The notes under the pieces were generated by a model that ran no database searches, had not been told where the DNA came from, and saw nothing but the letters and a program-made list of their open reading frames with translations. The position numbers and the translations under genes are program-made. Below, one piece after another: positions 10,777-23,700 of a DNA stretch of 64,000 bases. Source of the DNA: Trichosphaerium sp. ATCC 40318 (taxonomy: Eukaryota > Discosea > Flabellinia > Trichosidae); NCBI GenBank assembly GCA_038496445.1, contig JALMLS010000253.1, positions 118,298-182,297 on the forward strand, read 5' to 3'. Position 1 is the stretch's first letter, and each line of letters begins with the position of its first letter.

Positions 10777-13700
10777 TTACTCTACTCCCACCAATACAAA
10801 TGTGTATTTTAGTATGAATGCAGTATCTCTAAGAACATTTATAAACGGTATATTTTCCTTATCTTCAAGAGTGATACTGTGAACTGTAGTGGCACTTGAA
10901 AGTTCAAGTTGCATCATAAAATGTAAAAGTGTCGATAACGCATTATCAAGCATTACACGAACAGGAGAATCCTCAGACTAAAAAAAAGCGTTAACAAGAC
11001 AAATACCATACCACAATAAAGAGGGCGGAAAAAACAAAAGGCCACAGGGTAGTGACAAAACGTGTAACGAAGAGAAAGAACAACAAAAAAATAATTCGAA
11101 AAAAAAAAATAAATCGAAAATGTCAGGTGATTTGTTGTCAAATGACCGTGTTTCATAATATTTTTTGGTAAAACAAAAGTTCCGTTTAACAATAACGATA
11201 GTATGGTAATGCTTAATAACAAAAAAGGCAAGAAAGACAAAATAGGACAGTACCTTTGTAGCTGAGAAATCATTCAAGGATAAAATAATACCATCCAAAG
11301 TTTCAACAATACTCAAGGCACCAGTCATCCATTCAAAAGCATTAGAAGTAAGCTTATCCTTGTAATTCTTCATCCCTTGCATAAGACCAAGTAATAAAGA
11401 AGATTTATCAAGTGCGTCCTTAATATATCTATTATCAACCTTCTGATCACTCAGTTTCTTTAATTCAAAAAACTTAGCCTCTGTAGAACGCCATGCTTGT
11501 GTACTATTTGCTTCTGAGCTAAAAACAATAATACGTTCTAAAAGAGCGAATATTTGTCTATTGATTTCTTGTGTATCTGCTGTCTTTGTTTTTAAAACAG
11601 CGTGGTCTTTTGTATTCTCAAAGAATCCAACAAGAGATATCGTAGATGCTTTAAGTCCAACAAGTACTAAAGACAAACGTAAGAACAAATAAGAACAAGC
11701 TGAATTAAAGTAGTGAAGATAAAGCAGAAAATAATGATGTCAATGAAGAGGCAGTCAACAATGAACGCTGACAAGTAAGAAAAAAATGTTGTTTTTTTGA
11801 TAAGTTCTGTTTTGTTTCTTCTTTTCTGTTAGACTAGGATTTATAAGATAAAAAAAATCGTGTGGGTACCATCATTCAAAGGCTTGGGTAGTTTACATTC
11901 AAGTGTAGACTCAAAAAGAGTAGCAAGCTAAGTAAAATTTAGTTAACATTATTTTCAGTGAACACATGAGTTTCTGACTAAAGGTAGTACCTTTGCACAT
12001 GCATAGTGTAGTAGCTCAGGTGATACTTGATCTGGAGCCTTTTTAAAATAATTAGCCTGATGAATTATGACAATTTTAAGACGTACATTCATAATTGATA
12101 CTAAATCTTGACTTGCTTTACCGATTTCGTGTTGTTTCGAAACAGCTTTACAAGTAACAAAAAACTTAACTGCTGCTATAGAAAATCGTTTTGTAGCATC
12201 AAGAAGTGGTCCTACACAAAAACGTCAACAACAATATAATCAAGAGTACAAAGTTTCTTAAAAAGAGCACAGACAAAAAGGAGAAAAAAGTTGAAGTTTT
12301 TTTGGGTTTCTTACGTGCTGTTGTTGCTCGCAATGTTTGAAGAGATTACTGATAAAACAGAAATTTATTTGAATAAATTGTTTTAAGTGTTAAGAACGAT
12401 TAATTACTAAGCAGCGTTTGCTGCAACAAACTTATAAAATGAATAAAACACATTACCTGATCCTACTTCTGATCCTTCATTGAGACACTTGACAGCTATA
12501 ATCAGACCCCGAATATGCTCTTGCATACCCTTAGCACTCACAAGTATTACTTGTCGAATACTATTAGGAAACTTTGTAGCATAGGTCTTAATAAAATCTA
12601 CAAAGAAAAGTAAATCACTGCACAAAAGAAAAATTTGATTTAAGGCGTACTAAGCATGGTTCGTATACTCTGAGCTACAGACTTCAATCCTTTATTTAAA
12701 TCCTTAAGTTCTTGTGAAGCGAACTGCTTCGCAGATGCAGCACGTGAAAATTGACAAACAGAGCTAGTAAGATCTACAGAGAGAAAACTATGTCAGAACA
12801 AAAAAAAAACAACTGACATTTTTGTTTGTTTGCTTACCTCGTAATTGAAAGTACTCTGATTCTGTTGGACTACTATCAACACCTCGTAATGAATTATCAT
12901 ATTGAGATATTTGAGTATTATAAGGGGCAGAAGGAAGTGAAGAAATATCCAAGTTTGGAGGTGCTTCAGTTTTAGGAGCGGGCCGACGTGGTAAAGGCCT
13001 TGACTCCTTTCTTTGTTGTATGATAGGAAGCGAATCTTTCCTTGGTGCTCTATTAGCTATAAAAGGAGAACATAATAAGTATATATATAAATATTTACGT
13101 ATGTAAGACATCTCCAAAACTAGGAGATGATTTGAAAGTAGATTTGGCACCTGGACTTCTCTTTGGAATTCTTGGAGGCATTGCATTTGGAGAAGGTGGT
13201 AGTGTCTTTGCAGCTGTTGGTCTTGCCATTGGAGACACTGAAAGTTTATCATCCTCAGCAGCACGATCTCTAGAATGGCCGGTTAACTTCAACAACAATA
13301 ATCTAAGAAATTAGAAACCTTGACATGAAGTGACCTCGTCGTGCTTTTCGTTTAGTAACATTAAGATCTGTTGAAGCACCAAGCCAAGCTTTAGGTATCT
13401 AGTAACAATGTTAATACAAACACACGTACAAGAAAATCATCGTACACCATGACCACCGTATTGAAGCATGTCAATTGATATCCCTTCCTTTAAAACAAAT
13501 TAAAAATCAAAAACAATTTATCACTATTCATACTCCGAATATCTCCTCAAAACCGGTTATCATATCAACCATAATTGCGTTTGCCTATGTAAAATAACTG
13601 TTAACATACACCAAAAGTTTGCAATGATTTTTAATAGCACAGGTAGGAGAGAATGAGGCAAGATTTTAATGTACCTTCGAAATATTCTTAACCATAGTCA

Positions 13701-16093
13701 TCGGATTAGGATCCTTTTCGTACAATAAGCTGGGACACAGCACAACAGCTAAATACCATAGATTAGTTACAGCAGCCATCACATTGTTTGTATTTACGTA
13801 CCAACATTTGTAGCATTCATCTTATTATCTTCAGAATACTCAACAATACGAACACACATTGCGGCCAATTTTCTGAATAATTCATAATTTTCCTTTGGCA
13901 GTTTTCCGAGAATGGACTTGAGTTTCTTCATACGCTCTGGTTTTTCTAATTCTGATAATCCTACAAAATCGGTGTATAACTCGTATGTAAGCAAAGGCGC
14001 TGGCAAATCCCTTAAAAACGTGTAAACAAGCGACAAGAATACTGAAAAGTCACTGAAGTCTAGGGTATTTTTCTTCACTATCTAGCGTACCTCAAAAACG
14101 CTTTAATAAGTCCTGTAACAGTGTGCACGTCTAAAGAAGCAATATCTACAGTGTCTCCTTTATTTGCCTTACTTCTTATGGCATCTAGCTTTGGTTTTGG
14201 TGCAGACACACGGAAAATACCCTGTTGCTTTATAAACTGTTCTAAAAAATAAAAAGTCAAGTCTTCGAATAACTATCAACAAACTATTGTCACTATACCT
14301 GTATTTACAAGGTAATCAATTGACTGAGATATCAATGCCGGTATAGGCTCATTCAATCGTTTACACAGTTCATTATAATTAACGCCAAAAACCTGTGTAG
14401 ACTACATTGTTCAAATTAACAATGCAATCAATACACAGGAAAAAAAATCATTACGACGCACATTTTTTTCAGATTCATGGGCTGGATGACCACCACCAGC
14501 AACAAATTCAGGGATCCACGCTCCTAGAAAAAATATTAAAAATCACAGAGCCCAGCAACGGAAAAAACTACAAGGACTGCGAAATCACTGTGATAGAAAA
14601 AAAAATTGTGTACAACACATACCTTTCTCCCTTTTTTGTTTCTTCTCTTCAAAGGCTGTTCGCTCTTGAGCTATGTGTCGCCTACAAGGTATTTAATAAT
14701 GGTTTATCGCAAAGCGCAAAGCGTTAAAGTACCTGTAGTCAACAAACTTCTTATGAAGTTCATTAACTCTTCCCCAACCGCCTTTGTAGAACTGATAGTA
14801 ACTCTCAAAGAAACAGCACATCTAAAATGAAAAAACCATCAATACATGCCTGTGTCACAAAAAAGCAAAGAAATAAATCATAAAAAAATACCAGCACGTG
14901 GTAGAAGCGTCTAAAACTGAAAACCGGAAAGAGGTTTTCAGAGAAATCTTTCTTCAAAAAAAACAAAAAGAAAGTAGCGCTCAAACAAAAAAATAAGCAC
15001 GTGAACATACTTTCTCTAACTGCTCAAATTCATTCATCTCATTAACATCCAATAGGTCATTCCAAGCTTCTTCACCCCTAAAAATGTTATGAGAAGCGAG
15101 AGACACCACAGTACGCGCTTGGCAAGATATATTTCTTTTTGTTTTTCCATCTCATCTTCAGCTTCTTTTACTTTTTCATCTTTTTGTTTTTTACCTCCTA
15201 TGACAGAAGCTACTTTAAATATAGCCAAATCATAATTTCTTCGGGCTTGATCATGTCTCTTTTTAGTAGCCTACACATTCCACATGTCAAAAAAATACTC
15301 CAAGATCTCAAAAGCGACAAAAATAGAAAGAGAACTTCGCCTTTGTTTTTTTTTTTTTTCAGTTGGTTTTCCGTCCGGACAAATGTGCACACACCTGAGC
15401 TTTTGGGATTTGATCCTTTGTGAAGTCTACCATCGGGCCGCTTAAATTTTTAGGTTACCAATAGGTTAAGATAGTACAGGAGGCAGCAAAACTGATGTGT
15501 ATGCACGTGAATGCATACAATCCAAAAAACGTGAAAAAAAAAAAACATTGTACCTGACCATTGTCTTGAGTGTCGTTTCCTGTCACAACGTTTAGCGAAT
15601 ACAACAACACAACCAATCAACACGTACAAATGCTCCATACAAGTATCTTGTGTATTCCTCTATTTCAGCCATTTGTTCAAGACACATACCTCAAAAATAA
15701 TAACGTCAGTGGTTGCTATGTAATGTTTTTGATAGTACTAAGTTTCGAATTGGGGTCGTAGCGTTGTAAGGACTGCGAAAATTCTACAAGCGTCTGTGAC
15801 ATCGTAGGGCCGTATTCTCGCAATTCTATGCAAATATGTATGTCCGGAATACTAAACTGACGTACGTGCTGTGTATTTAACGTATTTGTTTACTTTTTTA
15901 GCAACCTCCGTAAGGTACGCCTTTGTTTCCGCTGCTCTCTTAACGAAAAAATGAGTTGGAACTGTTCTTGCCAGATATCTTCACTAACCTTCTCTTCGAA
16001 GTTTATTTTATGCGCTTCTGTATCTGGAGGCTTCTTTGCAGAGGCTGCATTCATAATCTGTGCTCCCCAGCGCTTCAAATTTATATTGGCCAT
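10777..16093 (-). CDS. BAR-domain RhoGAP protein
   Basis: Multi-exon gene from the ATG at 16093 (MANINLKRWGAQIMNAASAK) to the TAA at 10777. Exons between about 15870 and 14500 carry a BAR-type helical bundle: REYGPTMSQTLVEFSQSLQ, ATKKRHDQARRNYDLAIFK, and the typical end FFESYYQFYKGGWGRVNELH. BAR domains bind curved membrane. A RhoGAP domain follows (about 14410-13790) with RLNEPIPALISQSIDYLV, QGIFRVSAPKPKLDAI (the Arg finger is the R of GIFRV) and FLRDLPAPLLTYELY. It should speed GTP hydrolysis by Rho/Rac GTPases. A Pro/Ser-rich linker (about 13300-12840) with PLPRRPAPK leads to a long helical C-terminal region I do not recognise, ending in ILKYTFVLVGVE. Probable role: linking membrane curvature to actin control. 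Some linker junctions are uncertain. Confidence 0.8.
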
Positions 16094-16374
16094 GATTTAA
16101 CGAAAACAATAGTTTGTTGATTTTACAACAACCAGTTGGTGTGACACTACACAATAACGTCTTATTTAGGGCGGAATTACAAATAAAATGATGGAAGGCA
16201 AGTCCCATGTCATTGTAAGTTGTTGTACCCAAAAAAAAATCAAGCACACACGCGTGAAAGTATTGGTAGTTTAACCTAAACTGACCTTTGTGTAATTTTC
16301 TTAAATTTCTGTCAGCAAAAAAGCAAAAACAAAAAAAAATTTAAACAGCTTTTTTATCGTTAAACGTTACCATA
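16094..16374. promoter_or_regulatory. Divergent promoter region
   Basis: 281 nt separate the ATG of the BAR-RhoGAP gene (minus) from the ATG of the duplicated-domain protein (plus). It is AT-rich and A-rich just before the plus-strand ATG. No ORF. Must serve both genes. Confidence 0.5.
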
Positions 16375-19300
16375 ATGGCATCTGATCGTGGTTATAACGT
16401 TGCGTCTACGCTAGATGCTGCCAATACACTACAAGGAATAGGTCTAGCGTCTCAAGGGCTTCATGGTGCTCAAACTAGGGACACTCAATTGGCTGGAGTT
16501 AAAACTCAAACAGTGCAAGCTCCTGTATTCGAGCAGCCTAGTATGAACGCTTTAGTTTCGCACGTACAAACTATTACAGCAAACCCGAATTTTATGGCTC
16601 AAGAAGGTACGTTAGCATACTTTGACGCACCTTTGGCATACCAGTAAATTGAAAAAACAAATTTGTTTATTTTGGTATTGCGTAGTGCCCAGCACCATAC
16701 TTACATCCTGCTGAGTGTCTATACCACCGCCACAAAATGACATAGCCATTTCCAACCAAACACCTCAAACAATGCGATCTCTCGCCAGTACTCCTGCAGA
16801 CGTTCAATTAATGTCTGGCACGGTATCAAACACCAAACCTATGCACTATCCTCCAATGGAACACATTCAACCTCGCCATATGCAGCATCCACAGCTCATA
16901 CAACCAACAGGTATTTAACTGCCACGCGCGGTTGGAACTTTTTGAATTAAAAACAACACTCGAAATTAGATAAAGTAACCAAACAAACAAAACTAACATC
17001 CTCCTCTAGTTGTTGACGCAAACGGTATCCCAGTGGCACCATTCAGAGGAGGTGTAGCACAAGCAGCATCTGGCGTACTTGTACAAGGCGTATCTGTGAA
17101 GCCAGCTCTGTATAGATCTAGAGATATTAACCGCGTGGTACGTAATAACGTTTTGTCTTTTTTTCTATTGCAGTTTATGCTTTTTTGTGAAATTTTTTTT
17201 ATCAGTTTTTATCTCTTCTTTCATGTCTCTTATGAGCTTGTAAACTTGTGTTTACCTTCTTGAATGCTTACTAATTTCACGTTTAGAAAAACTCTTATGC
17301 TCAGACATTACATTCTTACAGAATGTTACAACAAGTAAAGGAATTGATGGAAACTGAAATTACTAGATTGCGTCAAAGTGGTGGTAGTCCATCAGTTATT
17401 CAGACGTTTCAAAGTGCCCTAGGAGAAGTCAGTAGTGCCCTAGGTTCCCTTAAGTGTGGTGGGTTTGTTGAGTGGCTCGCTAAGCAAGGGATTGAGCAGG
17501 TATGCGTTTTACTAAGCAAATATGTCCATTGACAGTTCGGTTTTTTTTTTGCAAAGTATTTCCTTGTTTATAACTTTCTCGATTAGATACTTCCTCGTGT
17601 TAACAATGCACATCTTGGACCTGCAAAATTTATATCAAACCCTGTAGAGAGAGGAAAGATTTATAGGTCTATTCTTCACCCAGTACAATAGCTTTCTTTA
17701 TTTTCTTTGATTTACTTTTTCAACCAAATCAACCTTTAATGCTAACATACCTACTAAGGTCCAAAATGCTCTTGCTGTATCAGAGGAGATGAACCTCATG
17801 GATTTTATTAGTTTCTTGCCGGAATACGCCGAACGCGTTTTTCCTGCTCCTCAAAACGGACAACCTGTTCAGTTTGTAAGTATTTTCCAAAAATTATTTT
17901 TCTAATTTCTAATTCCTTTACTTTCATTCACTGTACAAATTCTTTTCTACTGAAGGAAATCAATATGCGTTATAAAATAGAGGAACTATATTTTACTGTT
18001 ATTAGCTACACATAAATCATAAACAACCGTTTTTCTATTTTTTTGTTATGAAGTTTTTTTGTACTTACTTTTTTATTATTAGTTTAGCAATACACCAGAG
18101 GCTGTAGCAAGTAATAATAATTACGCACCTGTCCTTGATACTTCTGAAAACGTATCTGCACCTATTCTTCCAGGCACGTGATTAAACTCGATTTTTTTTT
18201 GAAAACACGTGCGTGTGGAATAATGGTAATAATTTTTTGTTTATTTTAGGAAGTTCATTCTCTCAACCACTTAAAAAACGACCACCGATGCCATTACATC
18301 ATGCATTTACTAAGCGACAAAAGACACAACATGTGCCATCTTATTTTAAAATCTCACCAGCACGTGCGTAGTTTTTTTTGTGTACTCTTGTTTGTACATC
18401 TCTAACTCTACCTTCGCTTACTCACTTTCACTTATTTAGCAACTGTTTTACAAGATTATAATCCAGGAATGTTCACACCACAACCTATGGTACGTTGTCT
18501 TCATATATATTAAATTTTTTTGTTGTTTTGTTTGTTGAGTTCTTATGTATTTCTATTAAGACTGTCCGTATTCAACCTGAACCTGGTTATGACAGTATAT
18601 CTCCGAATTATACAAAACGACGTAGACGAAGATCTGGGGATAATACTCCTAGAGCACGATTTCCAGATAACACAAAAGAACTTTGGGGTTTTGATGCTGA
18701 TGACATTCGCAATGCACTAATCAAGTATGTTTTAACACCTTAACCTCATCTTATATAATAAGACTCTAATGATATTATAGAGAGCATGGTATCGATCCTG
18801 CAAGACCACACAAGCCAGATAAACGCGGATTTCATTGGGCAAAGTATGTTTTTTTTTCTTTTCATTGTGATTTATGGACTGTAGGATCGCTAAAGAGATT
18901 GCTAATGACACATTTCTGGAGCTTGGTGATTATGGTCCTAAGCTAAAAGCAATATTACGCCGTAAATACCCTCAGATAATCGGGAATAAAGTCAAGGTAA
19001 TTCAGATAAAATATTCGCATGTACATAGATGTTTACTAACTTAAAATGTTTAAGATTCCACAAAATCCAAAGGTGGAATGGGGATTTGATGCTGATGATA
19101 TTAAACGAACAATAGAGGAGCTATCTGCAAAAGAAGGTGTTGCAGTAGGAACACCAAACAAAAATATATCTCTTTCTAAAGTAGGCAAAATATTGGGTTT
19201 GAAACAAGTACGTCATCCTTTTGGTCTTTTTTCTGTTGTCGGCTTACACCTTACTTTATAGTCACGTAACCCAAAACACAAACCGTTTGCTGAGCGTAGA

Positions 19301-19384
19301 GATAGAGGACAACTCGTTGCTGCATTACTTCGTCAAAAGTACCCTGCGCTTGCTTGTAAATTTCAAAGAACAAGAAAAATGTAA
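16375..19384 (+). CDS. Unrecognised nuclear-looking protein with a duplicated C-terminal domain
   Basis: At least ten exons from the ATG at 16375 to the TAA at 19382-19384. The N-terminal half is low in charge and rich in Gln, Ala and Pro (MASDRGYNVASTLDAANTLQ). A helical region follows around 17320-17500 (QQVKELMETEITRLRQSGGS) with more helices to 17880, then basic, Pro-rich exons including KRPPMPLHHAFTKRQK and TKRRRRRSGDN, which looks like a nuclear localisation signal. The C-terminus carries two related units, each starting WGFDADDI and ending in a basic LLRQKYP/ILRRKYP helix (about 18680-18990 and 19075-19360). I do not recognise the unit. The charge pattern and NLS suggest nucleic-acid binding, which is inference. 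It shares a short divergent promoter with the BAR-RhoGAP gene. Confidence 0.7.
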
Positions 19385-19797
19385 TTTTACAGATTATACT
19401 CAAAAAAAAAAAACCCAAAAAAATCAAAAACTAAAACTTCTTCATTTGTGTACAACTTGTACCTCTACGCGAAATGCAATTACATGAATTGTCTCAAAAC
19501 ATTGTCAATTGCACTTTTGTGAAATTGTTTCGTAATTACATTGCGCCATGTGTTATTCCGAGGCAGCTTTAGCCCACCGTGTACTGAACGAATAATTGTG
19601 TTTTCTTGGTTGGTATGCCTTTTGTTTTTGCTGTTACTCCGCCCTTTTTAGCTTACTAGTATATGGAACTACTGTGTAGTTGTTACCTGAATATGACAAC
19701 TCAGAGTACGAGACAAGAACAACAAAGGTTTAGCTACTTTATTTAAAAAGGGCAAATTCCTTTTTTAGGTCTATTTCTCCATTTCGTAAATTTTACT
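19385..19797. other. Intergenic spacer and promoter of the small secreted-protein gene
   Basis: About 410 nt. A TATA-like TTTATTTAAAA lies at about 19739-19750, some 50 nt before the ATG at 19798. Nothing else recognisable. Confidence 0.45.
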
Positions 19798-20151
19798 ATG
19801 CTTAAGGCCACACCTCTAGTTTTTCTTGTAATCGCCGTAGCATTATTGCTATGTGTAGATGCAACACGTACAAAGAACATGAGGTCATTGCAAAGAGAAG
19901 TAAGCGATGAAGAAACAAGCAAGCGTAATTGGCTTGATAACGCTTTTGTACAGCCTTGCTGTAATTGTGGTGGCAACCTTTATAGTATTTCAACTTGCTG
20001 GTCTCGTAACAGACACGGTAGAAACTGTTACGTTGATATGGTAGATCAACTCATTCAATGCGGTACAGCAAGCTGGGCAACAAGGAGAAATACTAGAAGT
20101 TATGCAAGAGCCGGAAGAAGAGGAGGAAGACGCACTTACTACAATGCGTAA
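19798..20151 (+). CDS. Small secreted Cys-rich protein with Arg/Gly-rich tail
   Basis: Single-exon ORF of 117 codons, a rarity in this window. It begins with a clear signal peptide (ATPLVFLVIAVALLLCVDAT) with cleavage likely after residue 23-25. The mature part has six Cys in a short stretch (QPCCNCGG, then STCW, then NCYVD, then IQCG), suggesting a disulfide-bonded core, and ends in a cationic tail (SYARAGRRGGRRTYYNA). The family is unknown to me. Cationic, Cys-rich secreted mini-proteins are often cell-wall, signalling or antimicrobial peptides, but nothing here decides between these. A G5/C5 hairpin follows the stop, and an AATAAA at 20220 could serve as the poly(A) signal. Confidence 0.7.
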   Translation: MLKATPLVFLVIAVALLLCVDATRTKNMRSLQREVSDEETSKRNWLDNAFVQPCCNCGGNLYSISTCWSRNRHGRNCYVDMVDQLIQCGTASWATRRNTRSYARAGRRGGRRTYYNA

Positions 20152-20174
20152 TAACCTTAAAAGTGTATAAATAA

Positions 20175-20187
20175 GGGGGCAACCCCC
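20175..20187 (+). other. GGGGG-CAA-CCCCC hairpin in the 3' region of the secreted-protein gene
   Basis: A perfect 5-bp G:C stem with a 3-nt loop, 24 nt after the stop codon. Unusual in such AT-rich DNA. Could be a 3'UTR stability or processing element. Confidence 0.4.
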
Positions 20188-20299
20188 AACTATGCTATAC
20201 CCTATAATAGAGTGTAACAATAAACGATACAAAAACCGTATCAACCTTATTACAAACTATCATTTCTCAATACCTTCTCTCTTTACGTACCAATTGAAT

Positions 20300-20400
20300 G
20301 ACTACCCACAGTGGAGCAAGCCACTTCTACGTTATAAGGTAAAAATTGTGGCTATCAGTGGCTCATAATTCCCGTAGTAGAAGTCCATCATGTAGCGGAT
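20300..20400. other. Possible structured RNA element (inverted repeats)
   Basis: ACTTCTAC (20323-20330) pairs with GTAGAAGT (20377-20384); AGCCACT (20319-20325) could instead pair with AGTGGCT (20357-20363), so two folds compete. The region is intergenic and more GC-rich than its surroundings. It matches no RNA family I can name. Confidence 0.25.
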
Positions 20401-20706
20401 AAATTTCTGTCTATTTTTTTTTTTTTATTCTTTTTTACATAAACACGTGCCAACAAAAAGTTGCATACACTTCAAGACAAGACTCACAAGTAAAAGAAAA
20501 CACTACTTTTCAACAACAAAAAGGTTCCTACCAAGGTTTTTTTGAAATCACTCAAAGAAGGGTAGGTGGGTAGCACTTTGTATTCTTTCAAAATTCTCTT
20601 CTTGCGTTTTTTTTTCTTGGCGGTTTTTTTTGTTGTAAAGGAAAAAATGTTGATGATTTTTTTTACCATACTGTACTTGCTGCAAGCCTTTCTTCTTCCA
20701 TTCGTT

Positions 20707-23700
20707 TTAATCTTGATCTTTTGCACCACTGTCTTCTAGAAAACTAGGATGAAATGACTCAGACAGGACCAACGGCGTTCGCAGACTACCTGCCTCTTCT
20801 TCATCAGTTGTTGAGGGCGTCTCATCGCTATAACCACAATCTCTAACAAAACTCTCGAAATCACTATCAGATTCGTCTGAATAATCCTCAGCAGATGTAT
20901 ACGATGATACCAATGAAGTTCTTAGTGTTTTTTGTAAAAATCTAGGAGATGCTTTGAAAAGTTCTATTTTTTCAAAAAGAACATCTGCATGCTTTATAAA
21001 TGCTGGTATAACAGAACGAGCCCAAGGAAATATTAAAGCTAGTTGTGATATAGGCATAGTAGATTTCTTGGAAATATCAGAGAGGTGGTGTATGATATAA
21101 GCGACAGTCTCTCTGTTGACTTCATTCAATCCGTTTAAGAATTTCTTAACAGTCGCTATAGCTTTACTCTTCATATTGCCTATGATCAATAATTAATTCT
21201 TTTTCAATATGTTTAAATAAGTATATAGATCAGATGGGTTCTTACCAACGGATAAAACAGACGCGATATCGTCAGGGCTTAACAAAAAAATTAGATCTTC
21301 TAGTCAAGAAAATAATAGGAAAAAAAACCACGTGCATTATTATAAGAGGTTCTGGGAGGTCTTTTAAGTATTTTTTAAGTAGCCCAGCTACATCAATACG
21401 TGATACATTCATTGGTATAGTCTCATTGCAGTTAAATAAATATTCTAAATCAAGGACATGTTTCTTTGGAGCGATTTTTGTGTATGCCGTCATTCTGCCA
21501 CTATCTATTAAAAAAAAAAATTAGCTCTTTGATGTTTGATGAGTCGTGGTCCACGTTACATATTTGTAGGAAATCTACACACTCCTTAACTGGTCTTGGT
21601 ATTGGATATGAATCGGATAAAAGTGCTGCCTCGTCTACAGGTAATCCAAAGACTGAAGAATACCATGATCAGTAAAAAACTTGACTGTTTTTTTACTTAC
21701 GGCATGTTTTGGTTAGTATTGTTGGTTCCTTTACAATTTCCATTATAACACTATTAATATTAGTTTAGTGTTGGCTGGTTTTTTCGAACTAGACTTACTT
21801 TGCAACAGCACCAAGCATGATTTGAAAAGTTTTTTTAGTTGCTAATTCAGTCATTTTGTTATCCTCTTGATTAGCTATAACAAGCCTTAGATGATCCGTA
21901 AAGAATCTCAATGTCTCCCTAACAAACGAGTTAGAAAAAAATCCAAGTATTGAATAAGAAACGAAGACGAATCGAAAAGTTAAACCAACCACTTTGAATG
22001 TTTTTAAAAACACAAGAACTTTGATTCACGTGAGTTTTCTCAAGCGAAATCAAGTACGGAAAATCACGTGGTACCTGTTTGCTAATGGAAGTTTGTCTGC
22101 TAACTCTCGAAGCTTCAGATGCCTGTTTGACTCGGAATCCAACTTCTGAGTGCTTACAAAACTTGGCGCAAGATCATGTGTGAAAATATTCTCTGGTAGA
22201 GTTGTTAAATACTTTACAACAACCATTGCAACATTTTGAGGTTGTCTTTCTCCTTCTGCTTCAAAATCTACTCTCTTTCCTATTTAAAGCATCAGGTATC
22301 TATATGTGAGCTAATTTTAAGTAATTACCTTGCAGATATAGTTCTTTGTACTTACTAAACCGAGTTTGATCTCCAGGAACCCTACAAGCAATGTAAAAAA
22401 AAAAGTAACTCAAAAATGTGTATGACAAAAAGTGCTAATTTTGCACGGCTATTTTGATGATCACGTGATAAGGGTTTAAAAACCACTAACGGACATGCTT
22501 CTCATACGCAAACGTTGAAAATTGCGTGACATGTAGCGACATGTGCGATCTTTTGTGTTAAAACCCGTAGAAATACTATATTTTGCGGTTTTTGTTAGTA
22601 CCTATATAACCCTGGCTCTTTCAGTCCATGTTTATTTAACCATATTATAGAATCTCGAAGAGGTGAAGGAACACATCTTTTAGGGTCTGATCGTTCTACA
22701 GAAACATCAAGAGGCACAGCCCACACTGACGTAGTCGCAGCATTCTAAATAAAACGTTTCTTTTGTTGTACATTTGTCCAAAAAAGACTACTTCTCCACG
22801 TACGTCATTTATCTCAACGACAAGTGACCTAGATAGCATAACACGCCTATATAATACCATTGCCGACGCAGAATAAAATGCACGTTGAAATTCAGAGTAA
22901 CTACGAAGAGATGAGCTAAAAACATGTCTAACTGCCAAAAACAGAAATATCACGTGGGTTTTGAAACACTTTGTATGAAAAGGGCTTTGTACTCGCATAA
23001 TAATAACGTACTTTAATCGGCCGTTTCCGTCAGCATCACATGTATTAATTATCTGTTCGGCAGCTAGATAGAAGTTACAAGGGTTGAAGACAAAAAAAAA
23101 TTACATCAACCAAGATTACTTGCGGTTTGCTCAGACATGTAGTTTGTGGATAGACGTACTTGTGGCGTTATAAGTTATACCAGCTTGTACTGCTAACATA
23201 TTCAAAAATTTATGCGCTTGCTCCTTTGTTAGGCCTGGGAACACGTGAGTCTAGCGGGTAGTACTAAAATAAGTTGTACCCTTCCTTTCTTTATCGATCC
23301 TCTCGTAAATCAGTTTAAACTGCGCTCTACCTATTGGTGTTTGAGGTTTTATACCCAATTTCTTCAATTGAGACTGTTTTCCACCCATTGCGTCGCGATA
23401 GGGCACTTTTTATTTGTAAAAACAACATAAAAAAAAGCAAACACGTGTTCATAATGGTCAACACAATTACGAGCTGTTTTGCTGAACAATTCCTGATCAG
23501 GGCATTATTTTTAGCCAATACCAGGCACAAATATTGATACGATATGCGCAGAGGGAGCGAAGAAAACATGTAAGACAAGAGCGTTTACAAGATAGAATTT
23601 TTTTCACTTAATCCAAAAAGAGCTTTCGCCACGTTTTTATCTATTATTTAAGACAGATCACCTCTGTTTTTAGTTTAGGTAACGTCTTTGTTACCGGCCT

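Noticed and set aside
10978-11688. Minus-strand ORF continuing past the helical exon into a hydrophobic, Phe-rich C-terminus
   Set aside because: The last third is an unspliced intron rich in T runs. Splicing near 11250 into an exon ending VLVGVE gives better coding character.
14805-15423. Several Phe-rich ORFs on both strands
   Set aside because: They run through T-rich introns of the BAR-RhoGAP gene; the BAR exons in the minus frame explain the region.
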